From a virus, in IMG/VR virus record IMGVR_UViG_3300032893_000139, positions 1 to 40,550 of that record: a DNA stretch of 40,550 bases; one strand, 5' to 3'. This document shows positions 16,287-24,027 of the stretch, piece after piece (positions within the stretch are counted from its first letter, which is position 1; each line of letters starts with the position of its first letter). Below the pieces are notes generated by a model that saw only the letters and a list, made by a program, of their open reading frames with translations, ran no database searches and was not told the origin of the DNA. Both the position numbers and the translations under genes were made by a program.

Positions 16287-16532
16287 TTAACTCCTAAACA
16301 TAAATCTTATTATAAATTCACTAACTAAACTTAGTAATCCTGCTGCTATTCCAACTTTTACCAACATGGGAACAAAATTATTTTCTAATCTAGTTATTCG
16401 TTTTTCTAAATCTTCTACGTCTTCTTTTGAAGGTAAAGCCTTAACATCCTCTCTAACTTCTTTTAACAGATCCATCAATAGCTTTAGTTTTGTTTCTACG
16501 CTTACTAACCTTTCGCTTATCTTGTGGTCCAT
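16287..16532 (-). CDS. Small coiled-coil membrane protein, XhlA/holin-like
   Basis: 81 residues: an N-terminal heptad-like helix (ERLVSVETKLKLLMDLLKEV; EDVEDLEKRITRLENNFVP) and a C-terminal membrane segment (LVKVGIAAGLLSLVSEFIIR, about 57-76) followed by basic residues. This is the layout of haemolysin XhlA proteins and related phage holin partners. Its ATG has an upstream AAGGA at good spacing, and its first 80 bases overlap the previous small gene in another frame. Next to a putative cysteine hydrolase, it could act in lysis; this is inferred. Confidence 0.6.
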   Translation of the reverse strand: MDHKISERLVSVETKLKLLMDLLKEVREDVKALPSKEDVEDLEKRITRLENNFVPMLVKVGIAAGLLSLVSEFIIRFMFRS

Positions 16533-16662
16533 TGTTAAAATCCTTTTCTACTAACCAATTACCAAATATCTCTGTTGCTTCATCAGAGATTTCTTTAGCT
16601 ACTTCACAAGCTTTATTTAATTTAGAATTTATGCAAGTTTCTTTCTGTTTATAGTTTGCCAT
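16453..16662 (-). CDS. Small charged hypothetical protein overlapping the holin-like gene
   Basis: 69 residues (MANYKQKETCINSKLNKACE...), strongly basic at the C-terminus (DKRKVSKRRNKTKAI). No membrane segment. The ATG at 16662 has a good Shine-Dalgarno (GAGG, 6 bases upstream). The last 80 bases lie under the start of the holin-like gene in a different frame. It is real or at least translatable on start-site evidence. No function is recognised. Confidence 0.5.
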   Translation of the reverse strand: MANYKQKETCINSKLNKACEVAKEISDEATEIFGNWLVEKDFNNGPQDKRKVSKRRNKTKAIDGSVKRS

Positions 16663-16673
16663 AAATCCTCAAA

Positions 16674-17216
16674 TTAAAGTCTATAGGAAGCTTTTAACAC
16701 AAAAGTTTCTGGATGAGCTTTAAAAATATCTTGTAGATCTTGGGGGGCTATTGAACCGTTTCCATATCCTTGTAATACATCGTCTAGACCGCAAGCTTTC
16801 AAATATGTTACGCATAACTGACTGCAGATAAGTCCACTGTTAGCTTCCCAATTATCTTGGGATTTAATATCTTTACCAAAAATCAAACAAATTTTTCGCC
16901 ATATAAAATAAGCATATTCAAGAAACCCATAGGACACTTCAAGATAGTTTATAACATTTTTTATAGCTTCATCTTTGATTTCTTGATCTATATCTATAAA
17001 CCATACTTGCAAACCTTCAGCCATATTATTTAGATAACCTGTGTCATATCTAGACATATCTATTCCACCTTCAACTGCTTCTATACACATAGGAATACCT
17101 AGAATTTCTGGCATTGTAACAAAACTATGGCTAAATCTAGAATTGGTAAACCACATAATACATTTTGAAAGCCAATTATCTTTACAACCTGCTAAAGCTA
17201 TGTCGCCATAATCCAT
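16674..17216 (-). CDS. Permuted papain-like (NlpC/P60-superfamily, YiiX-type) cysteine hydrolase
   Basis: 180 residues, with no signal peptide. The permuted NlpC/P60 order is visible: early His30 in SRFSHSFVTM, an acidic Glu46 in CIEAVEGG, the YGFLEYAYFIW helix, and the likely nucleophile Cys131 in SGLICSQLCVTYLKA. In YiiX/LRAT-like proteins the His precedes the Cys and the fold hydrolyses amide or ester bonds. In a phage, next to holin-like genes, peptidoglycan cleavage is plausible but not proven; it might instead be a virion-associated enzyme. It lies between the fibre and holin-like genes. Confidence 0.65.
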   Translation of the reverse strand: MDYGDIALAGCKDNWLSKCIMWFTNSRFSHSFVTMPEILGIPMCIEAVEGGIDMSRYDTGYLNNMAEGLQVWFIDIDQEIKDEAIKNVINYLEVSYGFLEYAYFIWRKICLIFGKDIKSQDNWEANSGLICSQLCVTYLKACGLDDVLQGYGNGSIAPQDLQDIFKAHPETFVLKASYRL

Positions 17217-17244
17217 ACATCAATCTCCTATAGATAAAAGATTG

Positions 17245-17907
17245 TTATTGACCTACTGCCCATTCAAAATTAACGTAAAATTTACCAGTTATTAGGCCGC
17301 CGCCCTTTTTAGCTACCACTTTTATATAAAATCCTGATGGAGCAAAACCATAGTATCCAACAGTTTCTGCTTTTAAAGTGCCTCTAACAGGAGGTAAATA
17401 CCAACCTTGATTTGCTGTATCTGCTGCATCATCTGTATAACTTCCTACTATACTATCTACACCGCCGCCAGCTATATTATCATGATCAACAAACCATGCC
17501 CCAAGTACCTTGTCTCCCGGAGTAGGCACATCAAAAAAAGCTTCAGCAGAAGCAATATATCTTCCATCAGAACCAGGGGTACCCGGTATTTTTACTAATA
17601 CTGTAGCAGTGCTGTCTTCTTGTACATCAGCTTCTGCACAAAAAAGTTTTAAAGTTTTATCCTTAGCTTCAAATTGAGTTTGTACTTGTGTTATCTGATT
17701 TTCTGGCAGTGGTTGACCATTATGATTGGTAACTATTGTATCTAAAGTAGATTTATCATTATCAGATAAAGTGTCTTTAAAAAAAATAGATAGAGCAGAA
17801 TCTAGTAAATTTATGTGATCTAAAGCTATTATAATAGAACTTGTTTGTATTTCTTGAGTTAATCTATCTATAGCACAAGGAGTTTTTGTATAATCATATT
17901 CTGTCAT
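17245..17907 (-). CDS. Hypothetical virion or fibre-associated protein
   Basis: 220 residues. The N-terminal 40 residues are helical (YTKTPCAIDRLTQEIQTSSI), then an LSDNDKSTLDTIVTNHNGQP segment. The rest is beta-rich and glycine-rich (GSDGRYIASAEAFFDVPTPG, GWYLPPVRGTLKAETVGYYG, VVAKKGGGLITGKFYVNFEW). It starts immediately after the beta-helix spike gene stop (1-base gap) and may be a fibre tip, chaperone or accessory. I recognise no family. Confidence 0.5.
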   Translation of the reverse strand: MTEYDYTKTPCAIDRLTQEIQTSSIIIALDHINLLDSALSIFFKDTLSDNDKSTLDTIVTNHNGQPLPENQITQVQTQFEAKDKTLKLFCAEADVQEDSTATVLVKIPGTPGSDGRYIASAEAFFDVPTPGDKVLGAWFVDHDNIAGGGVDSIVGSYTDDAADTANQGWYLPPVRGTLKAETVGYYGFAPSGFYIKVVAKKGGGLITGKFYVNFEWAVGQ

Positions 17908-17908
17908 A

Positions 17909-19648
17909 CTAAGCCCCTAATCTTATAAGTAACATACTTCTTTGTGACACAGTCATACTATTACCATTAGGGTTTATATATATACTGCATGCCGTAGAGC
18001 CATTAAATGATTTGATAGTTTGTGTACTATTTTGAAAAATGTGGCCACCAGACGTCGAAAGATTTGATCTTTTTGAATCTGTTATAGGCGAAGCTCCTGA
18101 ATATATAGTACAATCCAATTGTTGCCCAGAACCGCTTCCAGTATTTTGCGCATTATACCAAATACTATAGGTACCGGATTGTGGAGTAACGGACATGCCA
18201 GTTATTAATGTATCAACGCTGGCCGAACTAGAAAAATCGGTATTAGAGATTACATTATAACTAATTAAACCTCCAGCTATGCTTAAAATAACTTGATTGT
18301 ATAGCCAAGAACCAGCCGCAGTTCCATTTGTTTGTAACATTAGTTGCGTATAGGATGTTTGAGATAGAACTATTAAAGTGTTATTACCGCCATCTTTAAG
18401 AGTTATTGGCTGTGAACTTTGATTATATATGTCTACTTTGTAACCTATTCTTATATTAGTTGCATCTGGCAAAACTATTGATTGACCAGTAGACGAACCT
18501 GTTATTAAGTATGTAGTAGTATCTTGATATAGCAGTGAATGTGAATTTCCTGTAAATGGAGTACTAAGAGAAGTAACTTGGTCTATCCTTCTTTTGGGAA
18601 TCGACGCTCCAGATATAGTTAAATCTCCTGATGATGGATCATGATAATTAGGATAAAAAGTAGTAGAATTATTATTAACTTTACCTATGTTTGCTGAACC
18701 GGAAAAAGTACCTGTAGTTCCTGTATGATCAATTTGTAAATCTACAGTATTATTAAACATTCCCATAGCGGCGGCATTTATGTTAGGTGCTGCGCCAGAA
18801 TTAATTGTATAAATACCTTTCGCAAAACCTTCTATGTGGGCTCCAGTAATCTCTAAATCCCCTCCAGTATCTGCTTGAAAACATGATCCAGAAGTTGTTG
18901 CTCCACTTAATTGGTATTCTCCTCCATCTACATCCATTTCGCAACTGGCTCCAGAAGTGTAACCTATATATGTTGGATAAGATGCCGCAAAATCTGTAGC
19001 GATCACGGATACTAGTCTAAGTGTACCTCTACCCGTACCAGTAGTTTTTGTAATTAAAAAACCTTTATTAAATTGATCTCCGCTTCCTATGGTACAATCA
19101 TGCACATACATTAAAGTATTAAAATTACCGACTGTAACAGTGACTGCAGTATCTGTAGAACCAAATCTGCAATTTAGAACATTAAATAACGTATTGTTGG
19201 CAGAAGATCCAGGATAATTTATTAAAGACTTTCCAGAACCAGAAACTCCATTTAAATATAAATTGGCTATAAATATATTATCTGCAGCAGTTAATAAATC
19301 TTGATTCGCATTAGCAGCTGCTATTTGGACCAATCTTGGACCGCCTTGTCCTACAACATGTATATAAGATTTTAATTGAACCGGATTATTTTCTGTATAA
19401 ATACCTGGTGCTATTTTAATAACATAACGTTTTGTCGATGAAGCATCAGTTATAGAAGCCAATGCTGCAGATAAAGTAGAAAAATCTTTATGTCCGGGAT
19501 TCTGTTTTACCCATACTATCTGTTGTATATTTACTTCATTATCAATTTCATCAACAACGCTTTGTACATCAGTAGAAGTTAAACCATTAATAGTAGCATC
19601 AAAAGGCACGGATCTAGCTACTGGTGATATGTCTATTTTTCTTTGCAT
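17909..19648 (-). CDS. Beta-helix tail spike or fibre (pectin-lyase-like)
   Basis: 579 residues. The N-terminus (SVPFDATINGLTSTDVQSVV) is a common phage fibre anchor. Residues about 50-130 begin a pectin-lyase-like right-handed helix (GHKDFSTLSAALASITDASS, then YVIKIAPGIYTENNPVQLKS, IHVVGQGGPRLVQIAAANAN). Repeated strands with N/G/S-rich turns run to about 330 (LYLNGVSGSGKSLINYPGSS, CTIGSGDQFNKGFLITKTTG). The C-terminal part is a fibre-like beta domain (ITLKDGGNNTLIVLSQTSYT) with a small sandwich (SGTYSIWYNAQNTGSGSGQQ). It is likely to bind or degrade a surface polysaccharide; no catalytic residue set can be assigned. It overlaps the upstream gene by 1 base. Confidence 0.75.
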   Translation of the reverse strand: MQRKIDISPVARSVPFDATINGLTSTDVQSVVDEIDNEVNIQQIVWVKQNPGHKDFSTLSAALASITDASSTKRYVIKIAPGIYTENNPVQLKSYIHVVGQGGPRLVQIAAANANQDLLTAADNIFIANLYLNGVSGSGKSLINYPGSSANNTLFNVLNCRFGSTDTAVTVTVGNFNTLMYVHDCTIGSGDQFNKGFLITKTTGTGRGTLRLVSVIATDFAASYPTYIGYTSGASCEMDVDGGEYQLSGATTSGSCFQADTGGDLEITGAHIEGFAKGIYTINSGAAPNINAAAMGMFNNTVDLQIDHTGTTGTFSGSANIGKVNNNSTTFYPNYHDPSSGDLTISGASIPKRRIDQVTSLSTPFTGNSHSLLYQDTTTYLITGSSTGQSIVLPDATNIRIGYKVDIYNQSSQPITLKDGGNNTLIVLSQTSYTQLMLQTNGTAAGSWLYNQVILSIAGGLISYNVISNTDFSSSASVDTLITGMSVTPQSGTYSIWYNAQNTGSGSGQQLDCTIYSGASPITDSKRSNLSTSGGHIFQNSTQTIKSFNGSTACSIYINPNGNSMTVSQRSMLLIRLGA

Positions 19649-20739
19649 TAAGTAGACTCCGTAATTCTAGCAGTCTTACTATTAGCACTAGCTACTACCC
19701 ATACTTGAAAAGTACTATCTGGATCTACTGCAAAGGAAATTGACTGATTTTTGTATAAAGGAGTACCATTAGAAGTTGTAACTCCATTATTATAACCCCA
19801 ATACATATCATCTAATGCTGTTATGGTTAAGGATTTTCTATTACTTAACCTACTTCCTCCAACTTTAGCTTCATATGCTGTGTTCCCTGTCGTTAATGTT
19901 AAAGCTCCGTATACTCCGCCATTTCTTAGACCATCAGAAACTTTTAAATCACTATTTGTTGTAACTAATGCTGTGTCTGTTCCATCAGTAATTTTTATAG
20001 GCCAAGCATTTGATGCAGTATTTGCTGTGCCTTGATTTGCAGTAACAGTACTAGTGCTGGCTAATGGAGAAATAATCAATCTACCACTAGAATCTAATTG
20101 TATTGCTGATTGTTGAGTATTAGTAAGAGTAGGAAGAGCAGTATTAAACTGTCCTCCAATTAATTGCGATTTTGTGGCAGCAGTTCCAGGAGTAACTGGA
20201 CCATCAGCTGTATCTGTAGTTAACCAGGGAGTTGTATTGGCTGTGTTTCCAGGTTGAACAGTCCAAGTCCCTGATTGAGTTGATAGTATGTTTGAATCAT
20301 TTGATACGGTGACACGAGGTATGCCGGAACCGGACGCTCCTGTTCCAGTAACTACTGCTGATCCGCCAAACTGAGATATGTTTTCTACCCATGGTGATGT
20401 GCTTTGTACTACGGAAACTGAATCTGTACCTGAAGCAAGCGTCCAAGTTCTACCAGTCGTCCAAGTACCGCTTTGAGAAACGCTCCAAGGTGGTGTTCCT
20501 TGTTGAACTGTCCACGTTCCCGATTGAGTAACGGGCTGAGCTGTAGTTCCTGTAGGATCTACACGAACAGGATTAGTTGCCGTTCCTATTTCTGTACCAG
20601 CATTATTACGTAAATTTATGTGTAAAGCTTTTCCAGAAGTAACTAATGCCCCGTTTCCAGATTCATCGGAAGATTGTATTTCTACTATTGTGTTATCTAA
20701 TGCTGAAGTAGAATTTGAATCTTGAACACTAGCCGACAT
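19648..20739 (-). CDS. Repeat-containing virion appendage protein
   Basis: 363 residues, serine-, threonine- and glycine-rich. It has imperfect tandem repeats (VTQSGTWTVQQGTPPWSVSQ, TQSGTWTVQPGNTANTTPWL), a beta-repeat pattern seen in phage appendages. The C-terminus (KSLTITALDDMYWGYNNGVT) has a small beta domain also seen in head-fibre proteins. No enzyme motif. It precedes the spike gene and may connect the spike or form a head fibre; this is inferred. Confidence 0.6.
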   Translation of the reverse strand: MSASVQDSNSTSALDNTIVEIQSSDESGNGALVTSGKALHINLRNNAGTEIGTATNPVRVDPTGTTAQPVTQSGTWTVQQGTPPWSVSQSGTWTTGRTWTLASGTDSVSVVQSTSPWVENISQFGGSAVVTGTGASGSGIPRVTVSNDSNILSTQSGTWTVQPGNTANTTPWLTTDTADGPVTPGTAATKSQLIGGQFNTALPTLTNTQQSAIQLDSSGRLIISPLASTSTVTANQGTANTASNAWPIKITDGTDTALVTTNSDLKVSDGLRNGGVYGALTLTTGNTAYEAKVGGSRLSNRKSLTITALDDMYWGYNNGVTTSNGTPLYKNQSISFAVDPDSTFQVWVVASANSKTARITEST

Positions 20740-20740
20740 T

Positions 20741-20995
20741 TTATTTAGTTACTCTTTTTTTATTTTTTGAAACTATTTGAGGTTCAGTTACCACTTCTTT
20801 AACTTCATTTATTTCTACAGTAGGTTTATTTGTTTCTTGTTCTATTTCTAATTTAATAGAAGAACTAAGTTTACCTACCCATTTAAAAACTTCAGCCATA
20901 GCTATTACTTCTACGCCTTCTAAAGTAAAAGAACCCTTATTTAGAGCTTTTATTAAATTTTCTACTTGATATAAATCTTGCTTGGTAAACTTCAT
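20741..20995 (-). CDS. Small hypothetical helical protein
   Basis: 84 residues with a helical N-terminus (YQVENLIKALNKGSFTLEGV) and a charged C-terminus (VTEPQIVSKNKKRVTK). A small head or fibre module protein of unknown function. It follows a terminator by about 20 bases and ends 1 base before the repeat protein. Confidence 0.5.
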   Translation of the reverse strand: MKFTKQDLYQVENLIKALNKGSFTLEGVEVIAMAEVFKWVGKLSSSIKLEIEQETNKPTVEINEVKEVVTEPQIVSKNKKRVTK

Positions 20996-21015
20996 AATAG
21001 CTTAGAAATAAATAA

Positions 21016-21053
21016 AGGGGTATAGTAGAGGCATAACGTTCCACTATACCCCT
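21016..21053 (-). terminator. Rho-independent terminator after decoration/fibre gene
   Basis: AGGGGTATAGT (21016-21026) pairs perfectly with ACTATACCCCT (21043-21053), 11 base pairs, followed on the minus strand by TTATTTATTTC. It follows the stop of the 346-residue gene by about 20 bases. Confidence 0.75.
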
Positions 21054-21074
21054 CTAAATAATTAATATAATTTA

Positions 21075-22115
21075 TTATGCTACTTCTAGTAGTCTGACGT
21101 CCTGAGTACCAGAGACTGCGAAAGCAAACAATTGTACATCAGGACCTAAATCTACACTTAAAGAAGCTCCAGCAGATATTCTAAAACCTGAAGCATCAGT
21201 TACAGTAGCGTCGTTACCAATAAAAATAGCTTTATTTCCTAAATTTTGAATCATATAAGTTTTTCTACCTGATAATTGTGATGCGGTAGCTAGTAGGGTA
21301 GCCGCTGTATTGGTAACAGATACTGCTTGGGCTTTGGCTGCAACATTAGCGCTATCATTTACATAAACACGACGATACTTATCAGAAATTAAATTGGCTC
21401 TATTGTTGGCAGAGGTAATAGCTGATAAAGGTCCAGCAACGGATTTTGAACCTACTTTTACAGGATTTTCAGTATCTGCGACATCATCTGCAACTGTTCC
21501 AACCGGAACACTCCACAATGCTCCACGATTATTAGTCTTTAGTCCTGCATAATTTCCAGAAGAAGTTATATCAACAGTTAAGGTATCTTGACGATAGGAC
21601 AACATGAAGTCGCCTTCATCACCAACCGTATGTGCCGTATTTTCTGCATGATTAGAACCTACGGTAAAAGAATTCGCAATATTAACATCTAAAGCTTGTT
21701 TACCGCTTACTAAAGTTGATGTAAGAGCGGTTCCAGCTCCATCTGATAAATTTGATGAAGTTCTTAAAGTTTGTGCTCCTGTTGCACCACCATTAAAATC
21801 AGCTGCTCCAGTAGCATTTCCAATTTGAGCTGCAGTGCGAATAGTACTGGCCCCAACTGTACCATAATTAGTATCTACGGTCGTAGGAAGATTGCTAACT
21901 TTTACTACATCTGCGGAAGTCAAAAGTCTAATTTGTCTGGGATCAATTTGCACTCCAGCAACATTAATACCAACATCTAAAGCTTGCTGGCTACCATTAG
22001 CTTGAGAAGTAATAAGATTACCAAGGGAATCCTGTAAATACGCACCAACATGATCACTTTCACTTAAATTTGCTGTATCTAAAATTAATTTATCTTTAAA
22101 TCCTACTGCGGACAT
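21075..22115 (-). CDS. Head decoration or head-fibre-like protein
   Basis: 346 residues, beta-rich. It contains repeated turns GATGAADFNGGATGAQTLRT, a middle with SYRQDTLTVDITSSGNYAGL, NNRGALWSVPVGTVADDVAD, and a C-terminal SGRKTYMIQNLGNKAIFIGN domain with ISAGASLSVDLGPDVQLFAF. That C-terminal domain (a small beta sandwich) occurs in many phage head or fibre proteins. It is followed by a strong terminator, so high-level expression of a capsid-associated protein is plausible. Fits either decoration or fibre; not proven. Confidence 0.6.
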   Translation of the reverse strand: MSAVGFKDKLILDTANLSESDHVGAYLQDSLGNLITSQANGSQQALDVGINVAGVQIDPRQIRLLTSADVVKVSNLPTTVDTNYGTVGASTIRTAAQIGNATGAADFNGGATGAQTLRTSSNLSDGAGTALTSTLVSGKQALDVNIANSFTVGSNHAENTAHTVGDEGDFMLSYRQDTLTVDITSSGNYAGLKTNNRGALWSVPVGTVADDVADTENPVKVGSKSVAGPLSAITSANNRANLISDKYRRVYVNDSANVAAKAQAVSVTNTAATLLATASQLSGRKTYMIQNLGNKAIFIGNDATVTDASGFRISAGASLSVDLGPDVQLFAFAVSGTQDVRLLEVA

Positions 22116-22140
22116 TTTCTTTTCTCCTTAATACTTTACA

Positions 22141-22818
22141 TTATGTCCAAGCTACGATCTCTACTATTTGACTAGCATGGCTAACCTGAAAAAATAAAGT
22201 TAGCGTCGTAGCATTTATTCCTTCCTCGGTATATCCTGTTCCTCGATTTATTTGTAAATAATTTGTACTTGATTGTCCAGAACTATAAGCTAATTGGATA
22301 CTAGCTTTTGAATCTCTTACTCTAATTGTAAATTTCTTTGTATTTGACGGTAAAACTTGAGAAACTTCTACATTAGCTAAGGGCACGGATACATTAAATA
22401 TACTGGGAGTTGAAGGTACATCACTAGATTTTACTAGTAATTCTCCGTCAGATAATACTTTTACTACGTGTTGCGTGCCTGTTAACGTGCCATCTTCTGT
22501 ACCAACTATTAATTGAGAATCCCCAGAAGCTGCCGAAGTTATTGTATTTACGTTTATAGAACCATCTGTTTCTATATGAAGATGAGCACCTGTAGTAGGA
22601 TCACAAATTTCTATGTTATCCGTAGTACAATCTAAAGGTCTTGTATCAACAACAACATTATCAACAGATAAAGCAGCATCTACACAAAGTCTTCTATTTC
22701 CATTAATATCCGTAACAGTCGTTATAGGTTCCCCATTCCGATAATCTACGAGAGTATTACCTTGAGTTGTTCCTTTAGGATTGTATTGTAAACCAGATCG
22801 ACTGTTTTTAGTGCCCAT
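22141..22818 (-). CDS. Virion accessory protein with N-terminal motif shared with the next gene
   Basis: 225 residues. It begins MGTKNSRSGLQYNPKGTTQG; the upstream gene (22825-23214) begins MSTKSDRSPGTQFKKSGVSQ, so the two share a TK-RS-Q-G-QG motif at the N-terminus. It is then beta-rich (GDSQLIVGTEDGTLTGTQHV; VLSDGELLVKSSDVPSTPSI) and ends with an ITI-like beta domain. Head- or fibre-associated role inferred from location. No family recognised. Confidence 0.5.
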   Translation of the reverse strand: MGTKNSRSGLQYNPKGTTQGNTLVDYRNGEPITTVTDINGNRRLCVDAALSVDNVVVDTRPLDCTTDNIEICDPTTGAHLHIETDGSINVNTITSAASGDSQLIVGTEDGTLTGTQHVVKVLSDGELLVKSSDVPSTPSIFNVSVPLANVEVSQVLPSNTKKFTIRVRDSKASIQLAYSSGQSSTNYLQINRGTGYTEEGINATTLTLFFQVSHASQIVEIVAWT

Positions 22819-22824
22819 TTAAAC

Positions 22825-23214
22825 TTAATTGTCGTATAGATTTACTAAAAGTTCTCCTGATGTGGCATCATTAGATACGGCTTTTACTGATAATCTTGTG
22901 CCCATAGGAATACTTAGCAATATTTGGCCATTTCCTCCTACTGGTATATAAATCTGATCAACTTCAAATCCTGTTGCTCCAAACGCTAACACTAAAGATT
23001 GTCCAGAACTGTCATGTATTTCTATTCTTTTTGATATATCTGAAGTAGCGGGAGTTAATTCCGTATATGTAGTGGTATTTACTGGGCTACCTGTATAATC
23101 AATCAAAAGTAAATCAGTGGCTCTAACTTCTGGGTTATCTATTACAGATACTCCTTGAGAAACTCCTGATTTTTTAAACTGTGTACCTGGAGATCTATCG
23201 CTTTTAGTGCTCAT
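22825..23214 (-). CDS. Small beta-rich virion protein
   Basis: 129 residues. Shared N-terminal motif with the previous entry (M-STKSDRSPGTQFKKSGV). The remainder looks like a single beta-sandwich (VNTTTYTELTPATSDISKRI; EIHDSSGQSLVLAFGATGFE; GNGQILLSIPMGTRLSVKAV). A head decoration or fibre role is possible. Its ATG follows directly on the TAA of a small membrane peptide. Confidence 0.5.
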   Translation of the reverse strand: MSTKSDRSPGTQFKKSGVSQGVSVIDNPEVRATDLLLIDYTGSPVNTTTYTELTPATSDISKRIEIHDSSGQSLVLAFGATGFEVDQIYIPVGGNGQILLSIPMGTRLSVKAVSNDATSGELLVNLYDN

Positions 23215-23352
23215 TTAAAATATCCTATAAACTTTTAATAAAGCTAATAAAGAAAAAACTAAACTTAATATAGATACTATGCATGCTATTTTTGTGTACT
23301 TAGTTGAAGATTGTCTAGGACGTAATCTAATTACTTCTGCGTGTCTGGCCAT
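23215..23352 (-). CDS. Small single-span membrane peptide (45 residues)
   Basis: MARHAEVIRLRPRQSSTKYT followed by a hydrophobic stretch (IACIVSILSLVFSLLALLKV) and YRIF. A basic N-terminus and one membrane helix. It overlaps the upstream gene end by 26 bases and ends exactly where the next gene starts (TAA then ATG). The ribosome binding site is weak (GAG, 8 bases before ATG). Could be a lysis or virion membrane peptide; function unknown. Confidence 0.5.
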   Translation of the reverse strand: MARHAEVIRLRPRQSSTKYTKIACIVSILSLVFSLLALLKVYRIF

Positions 23353-23914
23353 TGTTTTTCTCTAATTTATTTATTACTTTTTTCCTAAACTCACGTCTTT
23401 CTTCTTTTGTCATTCTATATTTAGGAAATTCTATACCTAAATCTGATAATCTTGGATCATGTAAAATATGTAATTTACAATAGCCACTTGGACTTTGTTC
23501 CAGGGCATTTAATTCGCATAATAAACCAGAAGTGGGGCTATTAAACTTACATTTAATCCCTTCTTCTAGATGCTTTTTTTGATCCTCTTCTACAGCCTTA
23601 ATCTTTTCAATTTTTTGTTCTACTGAATATATCTCTAAAAACTTTTTGTAGACATCTTGTCCATATATCACTTTTATGTCTGATGTCTTACTTATAAATG
23701 GTAACTTTTTTAAATGTGTTATAGGCAGTTCTACTGCTTTACGTAACATTGGTATTTTTTTTAAAGCTTGATGAGATTTACCGTTTTTTTCTACTACAGC
23801 AAATCCTCCACGAAACTTTATACCATTTATTACGTAATTAACTCCACGGAGAGTATGCTTAATTACTATATAATCTCTACTTCTATCTAAAGACTTTGTG
23901 GTCCAAGTACTCAC
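23327..23914 (-). CDS. Hypothetical protein with Cys-rich putative zinc site
   Basis: 195 residues; starts with GTG preceded by AAGGAG at six bases. The first 60 residues are beta-rich (YIVIKHTLRGVNYVINGIKF), and a helical linker follows. C122, C133, C146 and H149 (CKFNSPTSGLLC and YCKLHI) form a plausible zinc site. The C-terminus is strongly charged (KEERREFRKKVINKLEK). Its function is unknown. It lies just after the major capsid protein and a terminator-like hairpin. Confidence 0.55.
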   Translation of the reverse strand: MSTWTTKSLDRSRDYIVIKHTLRGVNYVINGIKFRGGFAVVEKNGKSHQALKKIPMLRKAVELPITHLKKLPFISKTSDIKVIYGQDVYKKFLEIYSVEQKIEKIKAVEEDQKKHLEEGIKCKFNSPTSGLLCELNALEQSPSGYCKLHILHDPRLSDLGIEFPKYRMTKEERREFRKKVINKLEKNNGQTRRSN

Positions 23915-23931
23915 TATTTCTCCTTGAGGCT

Positions 23932-23975
23932 CTTCCTAAAGGAAGGATTAAGCTGGGAGAGTAACCTCTCCCAGC
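23932..23975 (-). terminator. Tandem hairpins after the major capsid gene
   Basis: GCTGGGAGAG (23952-23961) pairs with CTCTCCCAGC (23966-23975), ten base pairs, loop TAAC. A second hairpin (CTTCC/GGAAG, 23932-23945) follows on the minus strand. There is no long T-run, so this could be an attenuator or an RNA-processing/stability element rather than a full terminator. It lies downstream of a promoter-like motif at 24004-24023 and before the next gene's GTG at 23914. Confidence 0.55.
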
Positions 23976-24003
23976 CAATTTAAGCAACCGACCAATATAT
24001 ACA

Positions 24004-24023
24004 ATATGTATATACTAAATCAA
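24004..24023 (-). promoter_or_regulatory. Repeated 20-base promoter-like motif, copy 1
   Basis: On the minus strand, TTGATTTAGTATATACATAT: a near copy of the motifs at 34770-34789 and 35621-35640. It lies 4 bases after the major capsid gene stop and 90 bases before the next start. Its conserved TTGA and TATACATAT are promoter-like, but spacing does not fit a standard sigma-70 promoter. Confidence 0.45.
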
Positions 24024-24027
24024 TGTA

